Below are positions 8,045 through 15,669 of a stretch of DNA of 64,000 bases, piece by piece (the stretch's first letter is position 1; every line of letters starts with the position of its first letter). The position numbers and the translations under genes were made by a program. Location of the stretch: NCBI GenBank assembly GCA_965249615.1, contig CBDFMI010000005.1, positions 620,001 to 684,000 on the forward strand, in the 5' to 3' direction. Under the pieces are notes generated by a model. That model searched no databases. It was not told the origin of the DNA and saw only the letters and a list, made by a program, of their open reading frames with translations. The stretch comes from G963555815 sp965249615 [NCBI: bacterium] (GTDB taxonomy: Bacteria; UBA8248; JACPRG01).

Positions 8045-8118
8045 GCGCTAACCCTCCAAAAAAGCCGGTGCCGGTGCATGTAAGAAAAAGATCCTTTTAG
8101 CGGCTGGTCTGCACAGAC

Positions 8119-8147
8119 ATTATCTGGCCGCAGGGGCTTCCTGTCAA
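8119..8147 (-). promoter_or_regulatory. strong sigma70-type promoter of the FAH-mob-nitrilase operon
   Basis: Read on minus: TTGACA (8147-8142), exactly 17 bases, then GATAAT (8124-8119). The predicted start is near 8112, leaving a leader of about 68 bases before the GTG at 8044. It lies in the 131-base gap after the MFS gene. Confidence 0.7.
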
Positions 8148-8175
8148 TATATACCCAGCCCCGTTCCCCAATGAG

Positions 8176-9417
8176 TCACGCCGTTTTCCCCGGCTCCTCC
8201 GCCCACTGTTGGAGCTCCTCCCCCTCACTCTCTCTCGAGAAAAGGCACATGAAAAAGCCGAAGATCAGGAGGACCGCGCCGAGATAAAAAGCGCCGACCA
8301 GGGAGCCCGTCAGGTCCCGGATGAGACCCGACAGCACAGGGGCCACGACGCCTGAGGAGATTCCGATCAAGTTCACTACCCCCATGACCGTCCCCATGGC
8401 CTCCGGTCTTTTTCTCGCCACATCGTCTCCGACCCACGCCAGGAGGATGGGCTCCACTGCCGGTTTTCCAGCGGCACCAAAAAACAAAAGGGCCAGGGCC
8501 AACCCCAAAAGCGACTGGGAGTGGGCGATGAAGAACAGGCTTGCGGCCGCCAGGGGAAAGAGGAGGAGGGAGAGGGGGCGCCGCCCCACCCGGTCGGAGA
8601 CCCTGCTCACAATGATGCTCACCGGGATGGCCGACAGGGCATAAATGGCTGCAAAGAGACCGGACCCCGTCACGCTGAAACCGTGCTCGGTCTGCAGGAA
8701 CAAAGGACCCCAGATGACGATGAGCCAAAAACCATAAAGAGAGCAGAAATTGGCCAGGGATAAGGCGATGAGCCTGGGTTGTCCCAGGACGCTCCGAAGC
8801 GGTGCCCGAGGGCCTGCGGGCTTTGGAGGAAGGTCTTGGATGGCCTTGAGGTAGACCCATGCCATTCCGATCGTGGGGATGGCCAGGAGGACAAAGGGCA
8901 GACGCCAGCTCTCCAGGAGCCGGAAGACGGGGCCTGAAAAGAGGAAACCGGCTCCCATGCCCACGAAGATACCCACGAAGACGGTGGCGGAGCGGACGGC
9001 CCGAAGATGGGGGGGTGAGGTCCTCAGCACATATCCAAAGGCCGAGGGAAAGTAGACGCCCGTGGCAAGACCGTGGATGGCCACAAAGAGGAGGAGAGTC
9101 TCGTAGCGGGTGGCGAGGAGTCCTAGGCCCACCAGCGCGACACCCGCCACCGCATAGCTCGTCGCAAGTGTCTTTCGAAATCCCACCCGGTCGGACAGAA
9201 ACCCTCCCAGGATCTGGGTGGACCCATAGAAGAGGAAGAAGACACTGCTGATGGTCCCGATCTGGACCCCGCTCAGCGAGAAGTCATCCGCAATCACTGA
9301 GAGGAGGGGAAACAGCGTGGTCCTGTTAGCGAATAGAAAAACCCAACCCAGGAAGAAGATGAGAACGCCCGGACCCCAAATCTTCACAGAAGACCTGGCT
9401 GGGGAAGTCGAGTGCAT
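8176..9417 (-). CDS. MFS transporter
   Basis: A 413-residue integral membrane protein with about 12 hydrophobic segments. GGFLSDRVGFRKTL is the MFS motif A between helices 2 and 3, and a related loop, VSRVSDRVGRRPLS, follows helix 8. It begins with a short cytoplasmic tail and ATG, with AAGAAGG upstream. It is the first gene of the catabolic cluster by direction, but the FAH genes have their own promoter. It probably imports the cluster's substrate (inference); substrate class cannot be read from the sequence. Confidence 0.88.
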   Translation of the reverse strand: MHSTSPARSSVKIWGPGVLIFFLGWVFLFANRTTLFPLLSVIADDFSLSGVQIGTISSVFFLFYGSTQILGGFLSDRVGFRKTLATSYAVAGVALVGLGLLATRYETLLLFVAIHGLATGVYFPSAFGYVLRTSPPHLRAVRSATVFVGIFVGMGAGFLFSGPVFRLLESWRLPFVLLAIPTIGMAWVYLKAIQDLPPKPAGPRAPLRSVLGQPRLIALSLANFCSLYGFWLIVIWGPLFLQTEHGFSVTGSGLFAAIYALSAIPVSIIVSRVSDRVGRRPLSLLLFPLAAASLFFIAHSQSLLGLALALLFFGAAGKPAVEPILLAWVGDDVARKRPEAMGTVMGVVNLIGISSGVVAPVLSGLIRDLTGSLVGAFYLGAVLLIFGFFMCLFSRESEGEELQQWAEEPGKTA

Positions 9418-9564
9418 TCGGACTAAACCTTCTTCGGCCCGCCCCTGACAGGCGGTACACCGTAAAGAGTAGATTCCACCACTTGAGTTAACGAGGTTGA
9501 GGCCGCCAATTTACCGAACGTAGAAAGGCCGAAGGATAAAACTCGAAGCGGAGAACATGAAGAG

Positions 9565-9640
9565 TGGTGGAGGATAGGGGACTCGAACCCCTGGCCTCGT
9601 GGGTGCGATCCACGCGCTCTCCCAACTGAGCTAATCCCCC
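9565..9640 (-). tRNA. tRNA-Ala (anticodon CGC)
   Basis: Read on minus: the acceptor stem GGGGGAT pairs with ATCCTCC, including the G3-U70 pair that marks alanine tRNAs. The D-arm is GCTCAGTTGGGAGAGC. Stem CGTGG, loop ATCGCAC and stem CCACG give anticodon CGC. The T-arm is AGGGG TTCGAGT CCCCT. CCA is encoded after discriminator A. It decodes GCG and lies between the Mo cluster and lpdA. Confidence 0.95.
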
Positions 9641-9649
9641 GCAAGCGCA

Positions 9650-9931
9650 AAACGCACGATATAGGGCTGTCTCTTGACTGTCAAGAATCCCGCGTGCCCT
9701 CTGAGACCACAGGAAACCTCCCACAGGAAAGCTTGGCACAGGCTCTCCAATCCCCTGGGGCTCAGTGTCTCGACGGGACAAGAAGGGGTTTCGTTAAAAG
9801 GGAGAACCGAGCGGTCAAAACCCAAAAAGGTGGCCCCATTTTGGCACTGAATTTGCTACTACCTTGGAGGGATGTAGACCCAAAGCATAGGTGTAGACCT
9901 GTTTCTTTACCTCTTTTAGGGGGTTTCTGAG
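9650..9931. other. intergenic stretch with no gene
   Basis: I see no convincing coding frame, repeat or RNA in this 280-base stretch between the tRNA and the micro-ORF. The open frame across 9694-9930 has no family resemblance, no good start and a composition unlike its neighbours. Confidence 0.5.
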
Positions 9932-10057
9932 ATGGCCAGGAAGGCTCCTCCTCCTCCCCGTCCGCCTTCTGGCTCCTGATTCTGGCTCTATTTCGCCATC
10001 TGGTCTGTCCTCGGAGCTATCGCAGTCACCCTTGTGGTTTGGATAATCAAACTTTGA
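9932..10057 (+). pseudogene. membrane micro-ORF interrupted by one UGA
   Basis: ATG at 9932 is preceded by AGGGGG at 8-base spacing. The frame reads MARKAPPPPRPPSGS, then TGA at 9977-9979, then FWLYFAIWSVLGAIAVTLVV and five more residues (WIIKL) before the final TGA. With the internal TGA read as Trp this is a 41-residue protein: a basic, proline-rich cytoplasmic start and one strong transmembrane helix. The frame, the site and the helix together suggest a real small membrane protein gene. It is either inactivated by a TGG-to-TGA change or read through. I do not recognise the family. Confidence 0.5.
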
Positions 10058-10122
10058 TCAAAGACATCCGGCTTAAGCGTGAAGGCCCTCTGTCTTGTTT
10101 CCTCCCCGAGATGGGCAGAGGG

Positions 10123-10231
10123 ATGGGGCGTCCGGTCCCCATGCTCCTCCCCATGGGGCCGGGCGCCAAACTGTTTCGCATCTAGGTTCTCATGGTCGTG
10201 ATGAAACCCTGATGGGGAGCCGACGCCCCAT
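10123..10231 (+). repeat. nested inverted repeats, possible structured RNA
   Basis: ATGGGGCGTC at 10123-10132 and GACGCCCCAT at 10222-10231 are perfect complements. Inside them, 10127-10167 forms another hairpin (GGCGTCCGGTCCCCATG against CATGGGGCCGGGCGCC) with one bulge. CCCCATGAGG recurs at 10226-10235 and about 10258-10267. There is no credible reading frame. It could be a leader or small RNA; none is recognised. Confidence 0.35.
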
Positions 10232-10344
10232 GAGGACTCCCCAAGCTGTCTTTATTCCCCATGAGGCCCCCCCTGCCCAGGAAAAGCCGGTCGCTCCGCC
10301 CTCTATAGAAGAAGGAAGAAGTCAGAGGGCCACTCTCAGAGGGG

Positions 10345-10373
10345 TTGACAGGCCTCCCCGGTTCCCCTAAAAA
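10345..10373 (+). promoter_or_regulatory. sigma70-type promoter of lpdA
   Basis: TTGACA (10345-10350), 17 bases, TAAAAA (10368-10373). The predicted start is near 10380, about 67 bases before the lpdA ATG, which has AAGGGGG upstream. Confidence 0.6.
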
Positions 10374-10446
10374 GCAGGTTCTGCTATTTCCTTAAGGGAT
10401 AGGCCTTTCTAGCCTCTTCATCTCAAGCAGAGAAGGGGGTCTTGTC

Positions 10447-11868
10447 ATGCCTGACTTTGACGTGGCCATTCTGGGCGGAGGACCTGCCGGTTACGTGGCG
10501 GCCATTCGCGGGGCTCAATTGGGTGGACGGGTGTGCGTCATTGAGCCGGAGAACCTGGGGGGCACCTGTGTCACCTGGGGTTGTATCCCCACCAAGACCC
10601 TCATCGCCTCGGCCCACGTTCTCCAGCTGGCCCGTCGGGCAAAGGAGTTCGGGGTGATCATCGATGGGACCATCCAGCCGGACTTCCCAGGGATGATGGC
10701 CCGAAAGGACCGGGTCGTGGATGGCCTCGTTAAGGGGGTCGAGGGGCTCTTTAAGAGCCACGGCGTCACGCGCATCAGGGGACGCGGGAGGCTGACGGGG
10801 CCGGGCCGCCTGAAAATAGACAAGGTTTCGTCTAAAGAGGATGGGCCAGGCGACGTGACGGCCGGCAAGATTATTGTCGCCACCGGCTCCCGCCCTGCCC
10901 AGTTCCCCGCCTTCCCAAGCGACGGAAAGCATATCCTCACCAGCGACGACGCCATGCGCCTGAAAAATCTCCCCAAAAGCTTTCTCATCATCGGGGCCGG
11001 GATCATCGGCTGCGAATTCGCCTTTCTCCTGCGGACACTGGGCTGCGAGATCACGATGGTGGAGATGCTCCCCCGCGCTCTTCCCACCGAAGACAAGGAC
11101 ATCTCGAAAATCCTCGAGCGTGAGCTCAAGAAGGAAAAGATCAAGCTCCTTGTGAACGAGCGGATCGAAAAGGTGGATGTCCGCGGTGGGGGCGTGGTAG
11201 CCCGGCTCAAGGGCGGCGACGAGATCAAGGCCGAAAAGGCCCTGGTCTCCATCGGGCGCGCCTTCAACACCGACGAGATCGGCCTTGAGGCGGTGGGGGT
11301 GTCCCTCGCCAAGAACCAGTCCATCGCCGCCGACCCCAAGATGGAGACGAACGTCCCCGGCATCTACGCGGCAGGGGACGTGGCGGGGGGCAAGCTTCTG
11401 GCCCACAAGGGCTCGGCCGAGGGGATCGTGGCCGTCTCAAACGCCCTGGGGGTCGAGAAAGAGATGAACTACCTGGCGGTTCCCGCAGGGATCTTCACCC
11501 ACCCGGAGGTCGGGAGCGTCGGCCTGACAGAGGCCCAGGCGAGAGAGGGGGACCGCCCCGTCAAGGTGGGCCGTTTCCTCTATCGAGGCATGGGCAAATC
11601 CCACGCCACGGGAGAGCTGGTCGGTGAGGTGAAGATCGTGGCCGATGAGCGGACAGGGGAGATCATGGGCGCCCACATCATCGGCGAGTCAGCGGCCGAT
11701 CTCATCCACGAGGTGACCCTCGCCATGCGCTGGGAGCTCACGGTGGAGGAGCTGGCCGAGACCATCCACGTCCACCCCACTATCTCCGAGACCATCATGG
11801 AGGCGGCCCACGCTGTCCAGGGGATGAGTCCCCACCAGCCCAAGGCAGCGGGCACCCCCGGCGCCTAA
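10447..11868 (+). CDS. lpdA: dihydrolipoyl dehydrogenase
   Basis: A 473-residue FAD-dependent disulfide oxidoreductase that reoxidises dihydrolipoamide in 2-oxoacid dehydrogenase or glycine cleavage complexes. ILGGGPAGYVAA binds FAD; Cys41 and Cys46 in GGTCVTWGCIPTK form the redox disulfide; LIIGAGIIGCEFA binds NAD; YAAGDV closes the FAD site; HVHPTISE holds the catalytic His-Glu pair. TWGC replaces the more common NxGC between the cysteines. No E1, E2 or GCS genes lie nearby, so it may serve several complexes. Single-gene transcript with its own promoter. Confidence 0.93.
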   Translation: MPDFDVAILGGGPAGYVAAIRGAQLGGRVCVIEPENLGGTCVTWGCIPTKTLIASAHVLQLARRAKEFGVIIDGTIQPDFPGMMARKDRVVDGLVKGVEGLFKSHGVTRIRGRGRLTGPGRLKIDKVSSKEDGPGDVTAGKIIVATGSRPAQFPAFPSDGKHILTSDDAMRLKNLPKSFLIIGAGIIGCEFAFLLRTLGCEITMVEMLPRALPTEDKDISKILERELKKEKIKLLVNERIEKVDVRGGGVVARLKGGDEIKAEKALVSIGRAFNTDEIGLEAVGVSLAKNQSIAADPKMETNVPGIYAAGDVAGGKLLAHKGSAEGIVAVSNALGVEKEMNYLAVPAGIFTHPEVGSVGLTEAQAREGDRPVKVGRFLYRGMGKSHATGELVGEVKIVADERTGEIMGAHIIGESAADLIHEVTLAMRWELTVEELAETIHVHPTISETIMEAAHAVQGMSPHQPKAAGTPGA

Positions 11869-11965
11869 CCGGGTCGGGGTGATGGGTATGTGAAGAAATG
11901 TCGCTTCGCTGAGGAATCCTTCGCCAAAACCTCTCTGCGATTCTCGTATCTATAGCTTCTTTCTC

Positions 11966-12841
11966 TCAAACTAACCCGAGAACGTCTGCAATTGCCTCCG
12001 CCACGGGCTTTGTAAAATCGTTGTCCGTCCAGTATTCGGAATGTGAGCGGGGGTTCCAGGAGGATAAAAGGCTCCCCGCATCGATTTCGATGTCTTCGGT
12101 CACTGAATCCTCGTAACGTTGGTAGTCTTGACCCGGTGGGTTCGGTGGGTGTGCTTCTCTGTTACCTAATGGCCTTAGTGGATAGCCCAACACGTCGTCT
12201 GCGTCATAAAAATTGAGCCGCTTCGCGGCCGGAAGGAGATTTGACGGCAGTTCCGGCGGGGGAAATTCGATGCTTTCAACTGGGTCATAGGCCAGGCTGA
12301 AAAGCGGAATGTTGCTGCCAAAAGTAATGAAGACCGTCAGCGTCTCCATTCTCTCGAACGCGGTCTTGCCAAATCCGTTCGGATCTTCCCCCTTCCGCTT
12401 GTCCCTCTGCCTGTCCCAGATATAGTTCGACATGATGACGCTTCCTAGGGAGTGCGCCAGCACGATCAAGGGCTTGTCCGCGTTGCCCAGGTCACTGCGC
12501 AAGGCAGTCAATTCCGTATGCACCTTTTTGTGGATCGTGTCGTAGACGTCCGCCTGCTTGCCGGGGACTCGCTGGTATGCGACGGCGTCCCCAAAGGCAT
12601 TGATGATGAACTGTCTGAGTTTGACGAAGTCGAGGCGGTTCTTTTCTGAGAGATCGCTCCAGAGCTGTTCTTCCTTGGATTTAAGAATTTTGGCCCAATG
12701 CGCAGGTTTACAGATCACCTGGGTTGGATCTGCACCCAGCCCCGAGATGCGCTCGTCTAGCTCCTTCATCATCGGGTCCGCAAATTTGTCCGTCTGAGAT
12801 CCCATCCCGTGCACGACCAAGACACCCAGCTTAGACGCCAT
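11966..12841 (-). CDS. alpha/beta hydrolase, lipase-like
   Basis: A 291-residue cytoplasmic protein. It opens with VLVVHGMGSQ, whose HGMG is the oxyanion loop. The nucleophile is Ser131 in LAHSLGSV. Candidate acid and base are in NFYDADDVLG and PRSHSEYW. No signal peptide is seen. The start follows GGGGAGGGGAG. The gene is convergent with lpdA and divergent from cutA. Its third-position usage looks less G+C-rich than its neighbours (for example ATTTCGATGTCTTCG), so recent transfer is possible. Substrate unknown. Confidence 0.75.
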   Translation of the reverse strand: MASKLGVLVVHGMGSQTDKFADPMMKELDERISGLGADPTQVICKPAHWAKILKSKEEQLWSDLSEKNRLDFVKLRQFIINAFGDAVAYQRVPGKQADVYDTIHKKVHTELTALRSDLGNADKPLIVLAHSLGSVIMSNYIWDRQRDKRKGEDPNGFGKTAFERMETLTVFITFGSNIPLFSLAYDPVESIEFPPPELPSNLLPAAKRLNFYDADDVLGYPLRPLGNREAHPPNPPGQDYQRYEDSVTEDIEIDAGSLLSSWNPRSHSEYWTDNDFTKPVAEAIADVLGLV

Positions 12842-13137
12842 CTCCCCTCCCCTTCAGTCCACCCCAACTCACGAGGGACCGGTGTTCACCACTGATTAGG
12901 AATTTTCATTCTACGATACTGGAATGGCCGCTTTCTCACAACGTCAGCCCGCATCTGAAACCCATATCAGGTGGTAGAATGGCAGGGATCTCGGAGGAGC
13001 AACCTTTGAATTTCAAGCCGAATCAGTCCCAGCTTCGCATGCAAGCGCCGGCGCGGACCTTTGCAAGGGAACAGATGGCTCCCTTCGCCGGTGACTGGGA
13101 GGAATAGAGGCACGGACATCTGAGGAGGTAAACGAAG

Positions 13138-13461
13138 ATGGATTCCACAGACAACCTGGTCGTCCTGATGACGTGCGGAAAGATGGAGGAGGCGGAAAAA
13201 ATCGCCAAGGCCTTGGTAGAGGAAGGTCTCGCGGCCTGCGTTAACTTAATGCCCAGCATCACGTCCATCTACCGCTGGGACGAAAAACTCTGCCAGGAAC
13301 CGGAGGTTTTGATGATCGCCAAGACGCGCCCTGATCGCCTTGAAACCTTGGAGGCGCGCGTCAAGGCCCTTCACAGCTACACCGTGCCCGAAATCCTGGC
13401 CCTCCCCTTGCAGGCCGGTTCAAAGGACTATTTGAAGTGGGTCGGAGAGGTCTGCGGTTAG
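13138..13461 (+). CDS. cutA: CutA divalent cation tolerance protein
   Basis: A 107-residue trimeric ferredoxin-like fold protein of the CutA1 family. Family blocks are EKIAKALVEEGLAACVN, SIYRWDEKL and HSYTVPEILALPLQAGSKDY. GAGGAGG precedes the ATG. The role in metal tolerance is known only genetically in E. coli and the biochemical function is unsettled. A CGGCC-ATGA-GGCCG hairpin directly follows the stop. Confidence 0.93.
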   Translation: MDSTDNLVVLMTCGKMEEAEKIAKALVEEGLAACVNLMPSITSIYRWDEKLCQEPEVLMIAKTRPDRLETLEARVKALHSYTVPEILALPLQAGSKDYLKWVGEVCG

Positions 13462-13495
13462 TCGGCCATGAGGCCGGGCGTTAGGACGCGGGCTC

Positions 13496-14239
13496 TTATT
13501 TTTTCGTGGACCAGAAGGTCTTGACCACGCCGTCAAAGGGAATCCGGAGAGGGTTGAACTTCTCAGCCGTAATGTCTCGAAACTTCGCTTGCTTGAGGAG
13601 GAGGGCGACGTCGGTCCCCGTGAACATGCGCTCGGAAAAACCCTCCTTGAATCGGTCGTAGAGCTTTCCCTGCTTGATGAACCCATTCAGCTCCGCCTTG
13701 CCAATCCTCTGAGTGGGATGATAGGTGAGGGCCAGCGAAAGGACATAATCTGGGCCCTCTATCAGCTCGCGGCGCTCGGCTCAGAATCTTTCAAAGAATT
13801 CTTGATCGTTAATGTCGAACAGGAAGAAACCGCCCGGCTTCAGGGTCTTGTGGACATTTTTGAACACCTGCATGAGGTCTGATTTGCTCAGGAGGTGGTT
13901 CAGACCCTCGAAAACACAGATCACCACATCGGCGACACCTTTTCGAGACCACCGACGCATGTCCCCCCGGAAATAGGTGATCCGGCCCCGGCGGGAGTTT
14001 TTCTGCGCCTGGGCCAGCATCTCCCTCGAGAGGTCCACGCCGATGACGCGCCAGCCCTTTGCGGCGAAGAGCTTGGCAAGATGGCCTGTTCCACAGGCCA
14101 GATCCACCAGGGTTCCGGGTTTAACTCCTTGCCGTTTCAGAATCCCCGTTGCGTGGCGGAAGACCTGCTCCGCATACTTGTGGGCCCACTCGCGGTCGTA
14201 GAGCTCAACCGTTCGAGAGTAGGCTGGCAGCGGTCGAAT
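13496..14239 (-). pseudogene. class I SAM methyltransferase interrupted by UGA
   Basis: A single frame from 14239 to the TAA at 13496-13498 encodes a full-length class I methyltransferase of about 247 codons, broken only by TGA at 13781-13783. It opens RPLPAYSRTVELYDREWAHK, followed by motif I VDLACGTGHLAKLF, motif II IGVDLSREML and KPGGFFLFDIND. The stop falls in FFERF-(TGA)-AERREL, where Trp would fit. No ATG, GTG or TTG is available upstream of the first domain; an ATT with GGAGGGGGTGAG before it sits where the start should be. Two lesions suggest decay. The reading frame is otherwise clean, so the inactivation is recent or the codon is read through. Confidence 0.7.
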
Positions 14240-14249
14240 GTCGCCTCAC

Positions 14250-14586
14250 CCCCTCCACCTCGGAAAGGTCGCTTTGTTTGCTGGAACCGGAGGGCATCAA
14301 CCCCCAAATTTTCGAAAACCCTAGCTACCATTCCCAGCCGTGTCAAGGGACTTAAGGAGACGCCGAGACAGTAAACACAGTCAATAAGGCGGAATAACGG
14401 GAAGAGCATTGCGTTAGAAATAAAACCTATAGATGCCATAGATTAATGGAATACGTTCAGCCCTCTCTCGCTTCTCACCGAAGACATTGACAGACCCCAT
14501 CGCTTTATGATACAAGATAACTAGTTGTAATAATAGGTGTTTATTTAATTCTGCTCACCGACAGACTCCAGCGAGGGACGCGGCGA
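14250..14586. other. intergenic stretch upstream of the MEMO gene
   Basis: This 337-base gap between the divergent methyltransferase remnant and the MEMO gene holds no convincing reading frame. Its right part is clearly more A+T-rich and carries the promoter candidate at 14487. Confidence 0.5.
14487..14514 (+). promoter_or_regulatory. candidate promoter of the MEMO gene
   Basis: A perfect TTGACA at 14487-14492 is followed after 16 bases by GATACA (14509-14514), or after 17 by ATACAA, in an A+T-rich patch. The -10 match is modest. Confidence 0.4.
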
Positions 14587-15426
14587 ATGCAGCTTAAGCC
14601 AGGGGATGCTCCCGTGAGGGAGCCGGCCGTTGCGGGCAGCTTTTATCCCGCCTCTGACCAGGGGCTCCGCCGTGAGGTAGAGAGCCACTGGGAGGCGGTG
14701 TCAGAGCCCAGGAGGGCCCTTGGGGTTTTAGCCCCTCACGCTGGCCTGGTGTTCTCGGGCGGGGTCGCAGGGGCCGTCTATTCCCAGATCCTCCGGCCCG
14801 ATACAGCCATCCTCGTCGGCCCAGACCACCGGGGCCTGGGGGGGCCGTTAACCTTCATGGGAGAGGGCGTGTGGCGGGTCCCGGGGGGAGAAGTGAGCAT
14901 TGATGCCCCACTCGCCCGAGACCTTCTCGCCCGGCTCCCCCAGGCTGTGGACGACCCCTCCCCCCACGGCCCGGAGCACTGCCTGGAGGTCCAGATCCCC
15001 TTTCTCTGGTACGCAGGCCGAGAAGAGGGCAAAAAACTCCGCATTGTCCCCGTCCTCATGCGCGACTTCAGCCTCGACTCCTGTCTGCGCCTTGGCGACG
15101 CCTTGGCACAGGCCCTGAAGGACAGGGAGGACCTCTGGACCATCGTCGCCAGCTCCGACTTGAACCACTACGAATCCCAGGCCGTGACGGAGCAAAAGGA
15201 TCGGGCCGCCATAGAGGCCATTCTCCAGATGGACCCCCAGGGCCTCATTGAAACCGTTCTGCGAGAGAAGGTGACCATGTGCGGCTACGGACCGATGGCC
15301 GCCACCCTTGCGGCCTGCCGAGCCCTCGGGGCAAAGGGCGCGGAGCTGGTCAGGCACGCGACCTCAGGGGATGTCAATGGGGATTATGAGCGCGTCGTCG
15401 GCTATGCGGGGATCGTGATCCGCTGA
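14587..15426 (+). CDS. MEMO family protein (AmmeMemoRadiSam system B)
   Basis: A 279-residue protein of the MEMO family, related to extradiol dioxygenases. PAVAGSFYP near the start is diagnostic, and LGVLAPHAGLVFSGGVA carries one of the metal-site histidines. SSDLNHYE and MCGYGPMAA hold the remaining Asp, His and Cys positions. Human MEMO1 binds copper or iron; the bacterial role is unknown. In many prokaryotes it travels with an AMMECR1 protein and a radical SAM enzyme. That radical SAM partner is here at 36890-37966, far away. No AMMECR1 gene is seen in the window. Confidence 0.9.
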   Translation: MQLKPGDAPVREPAVAGSFYPASDQGLRREVESHWEAVSEPRRALGVLAPHAGLVFSGGVAGAVYSQILRPDTAILVGPDHRGLGGPLTFMGEGVWRVPGGEVSIDAPLARDLLARLPQAVDDPSPHGPEHCLEVQIPFLWYAGREEGKKLRIVPVLMRDFSLDSCLRLGDALAQALKDREDLWTIVASSDLNHYESQAVTEQKDRAAIEAILQMDPQGLIETVLREKVTMCGYGPMAATLAACRALGAKGAELVRHATSGDVNGDYERVVGYAGIVIR

Positions 15427-15486
15427 GCGTATTTTTTGGGATTTAGCCCATAATTTAATCCGTATGGCGGCGCCCTATAAAGGATC

Positions 15487-15515
15487 TTGGTATCAAAAAG
15501 CCGCTGTGTTATAAG
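15487..15515 (+). promoter_or_regulatory. candidate promoter of the aquaporin gene
   Basis: TTGGTA (15487-15492), 17 bases, TATAAG (15510-15515). The predicted start near 15522 gives a leader of about 148 bases that contains the repeats at 15565-15636. Confidence 0.45.
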
Positions 15516-15564
15516 TCTTGAGGAAATTCAGTTAAACCCCAAGTCGCCCCTGCCTTCTGTTTTT

Positions 15565-15636
15565 CTGAACACTTTTTAGCTCTCACCCAGGCCGCTCGAA
15601 GCCCCCTGAACACTTTTCTCAGGAGAGGGCTTCGAG
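15565..15636 (+). repeat. direct repeats and stem-loop in the aquaporin leader
   Basis: CTGAACACTTTT occurs twice, at 15565-15576 and 15606-15617, 41 bases apart. The second copy lies inside a stem-loop whose arms CTCGAAGCCC (15595-15604) and GGGCTTCGAG (15627-15636) are perfectly complementary. An inner CTGA/TCAG pair can extend the stem. This may be an operator or an RNA control element. Confidence 0.5.
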
Positions 15637-15669
15637 ACAGGCTAAAACTTAACACGAGGGAGACAAGAG

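Noticed and set aside
8045-8110. Riboswitch in the leader of the first FAH gene
   Set aside because: The leader of about 68 bases has only a small GTCTG/CAGAC hairpin and no recognisable aptamer such as the Moco motif.
9694-9930. 78-codon frame after the tRNA
   Set aside because: No ribosome binding site, no family resemblance and random-looking composition.
10423-11406. Long minus-strand frame opposite lpdA
   Set aside because: Shadow frame; lpdA on plus has every expected motif, a promoter and a ribosome binding site.
9932-14239. Global reassignment of UGA to Trp
   Set aside because: Many intact genes here end in TGA at the expected length (uvrA, truA, hflK, hflC, gatA, the thioesterase), so UGA is a working stop codon.
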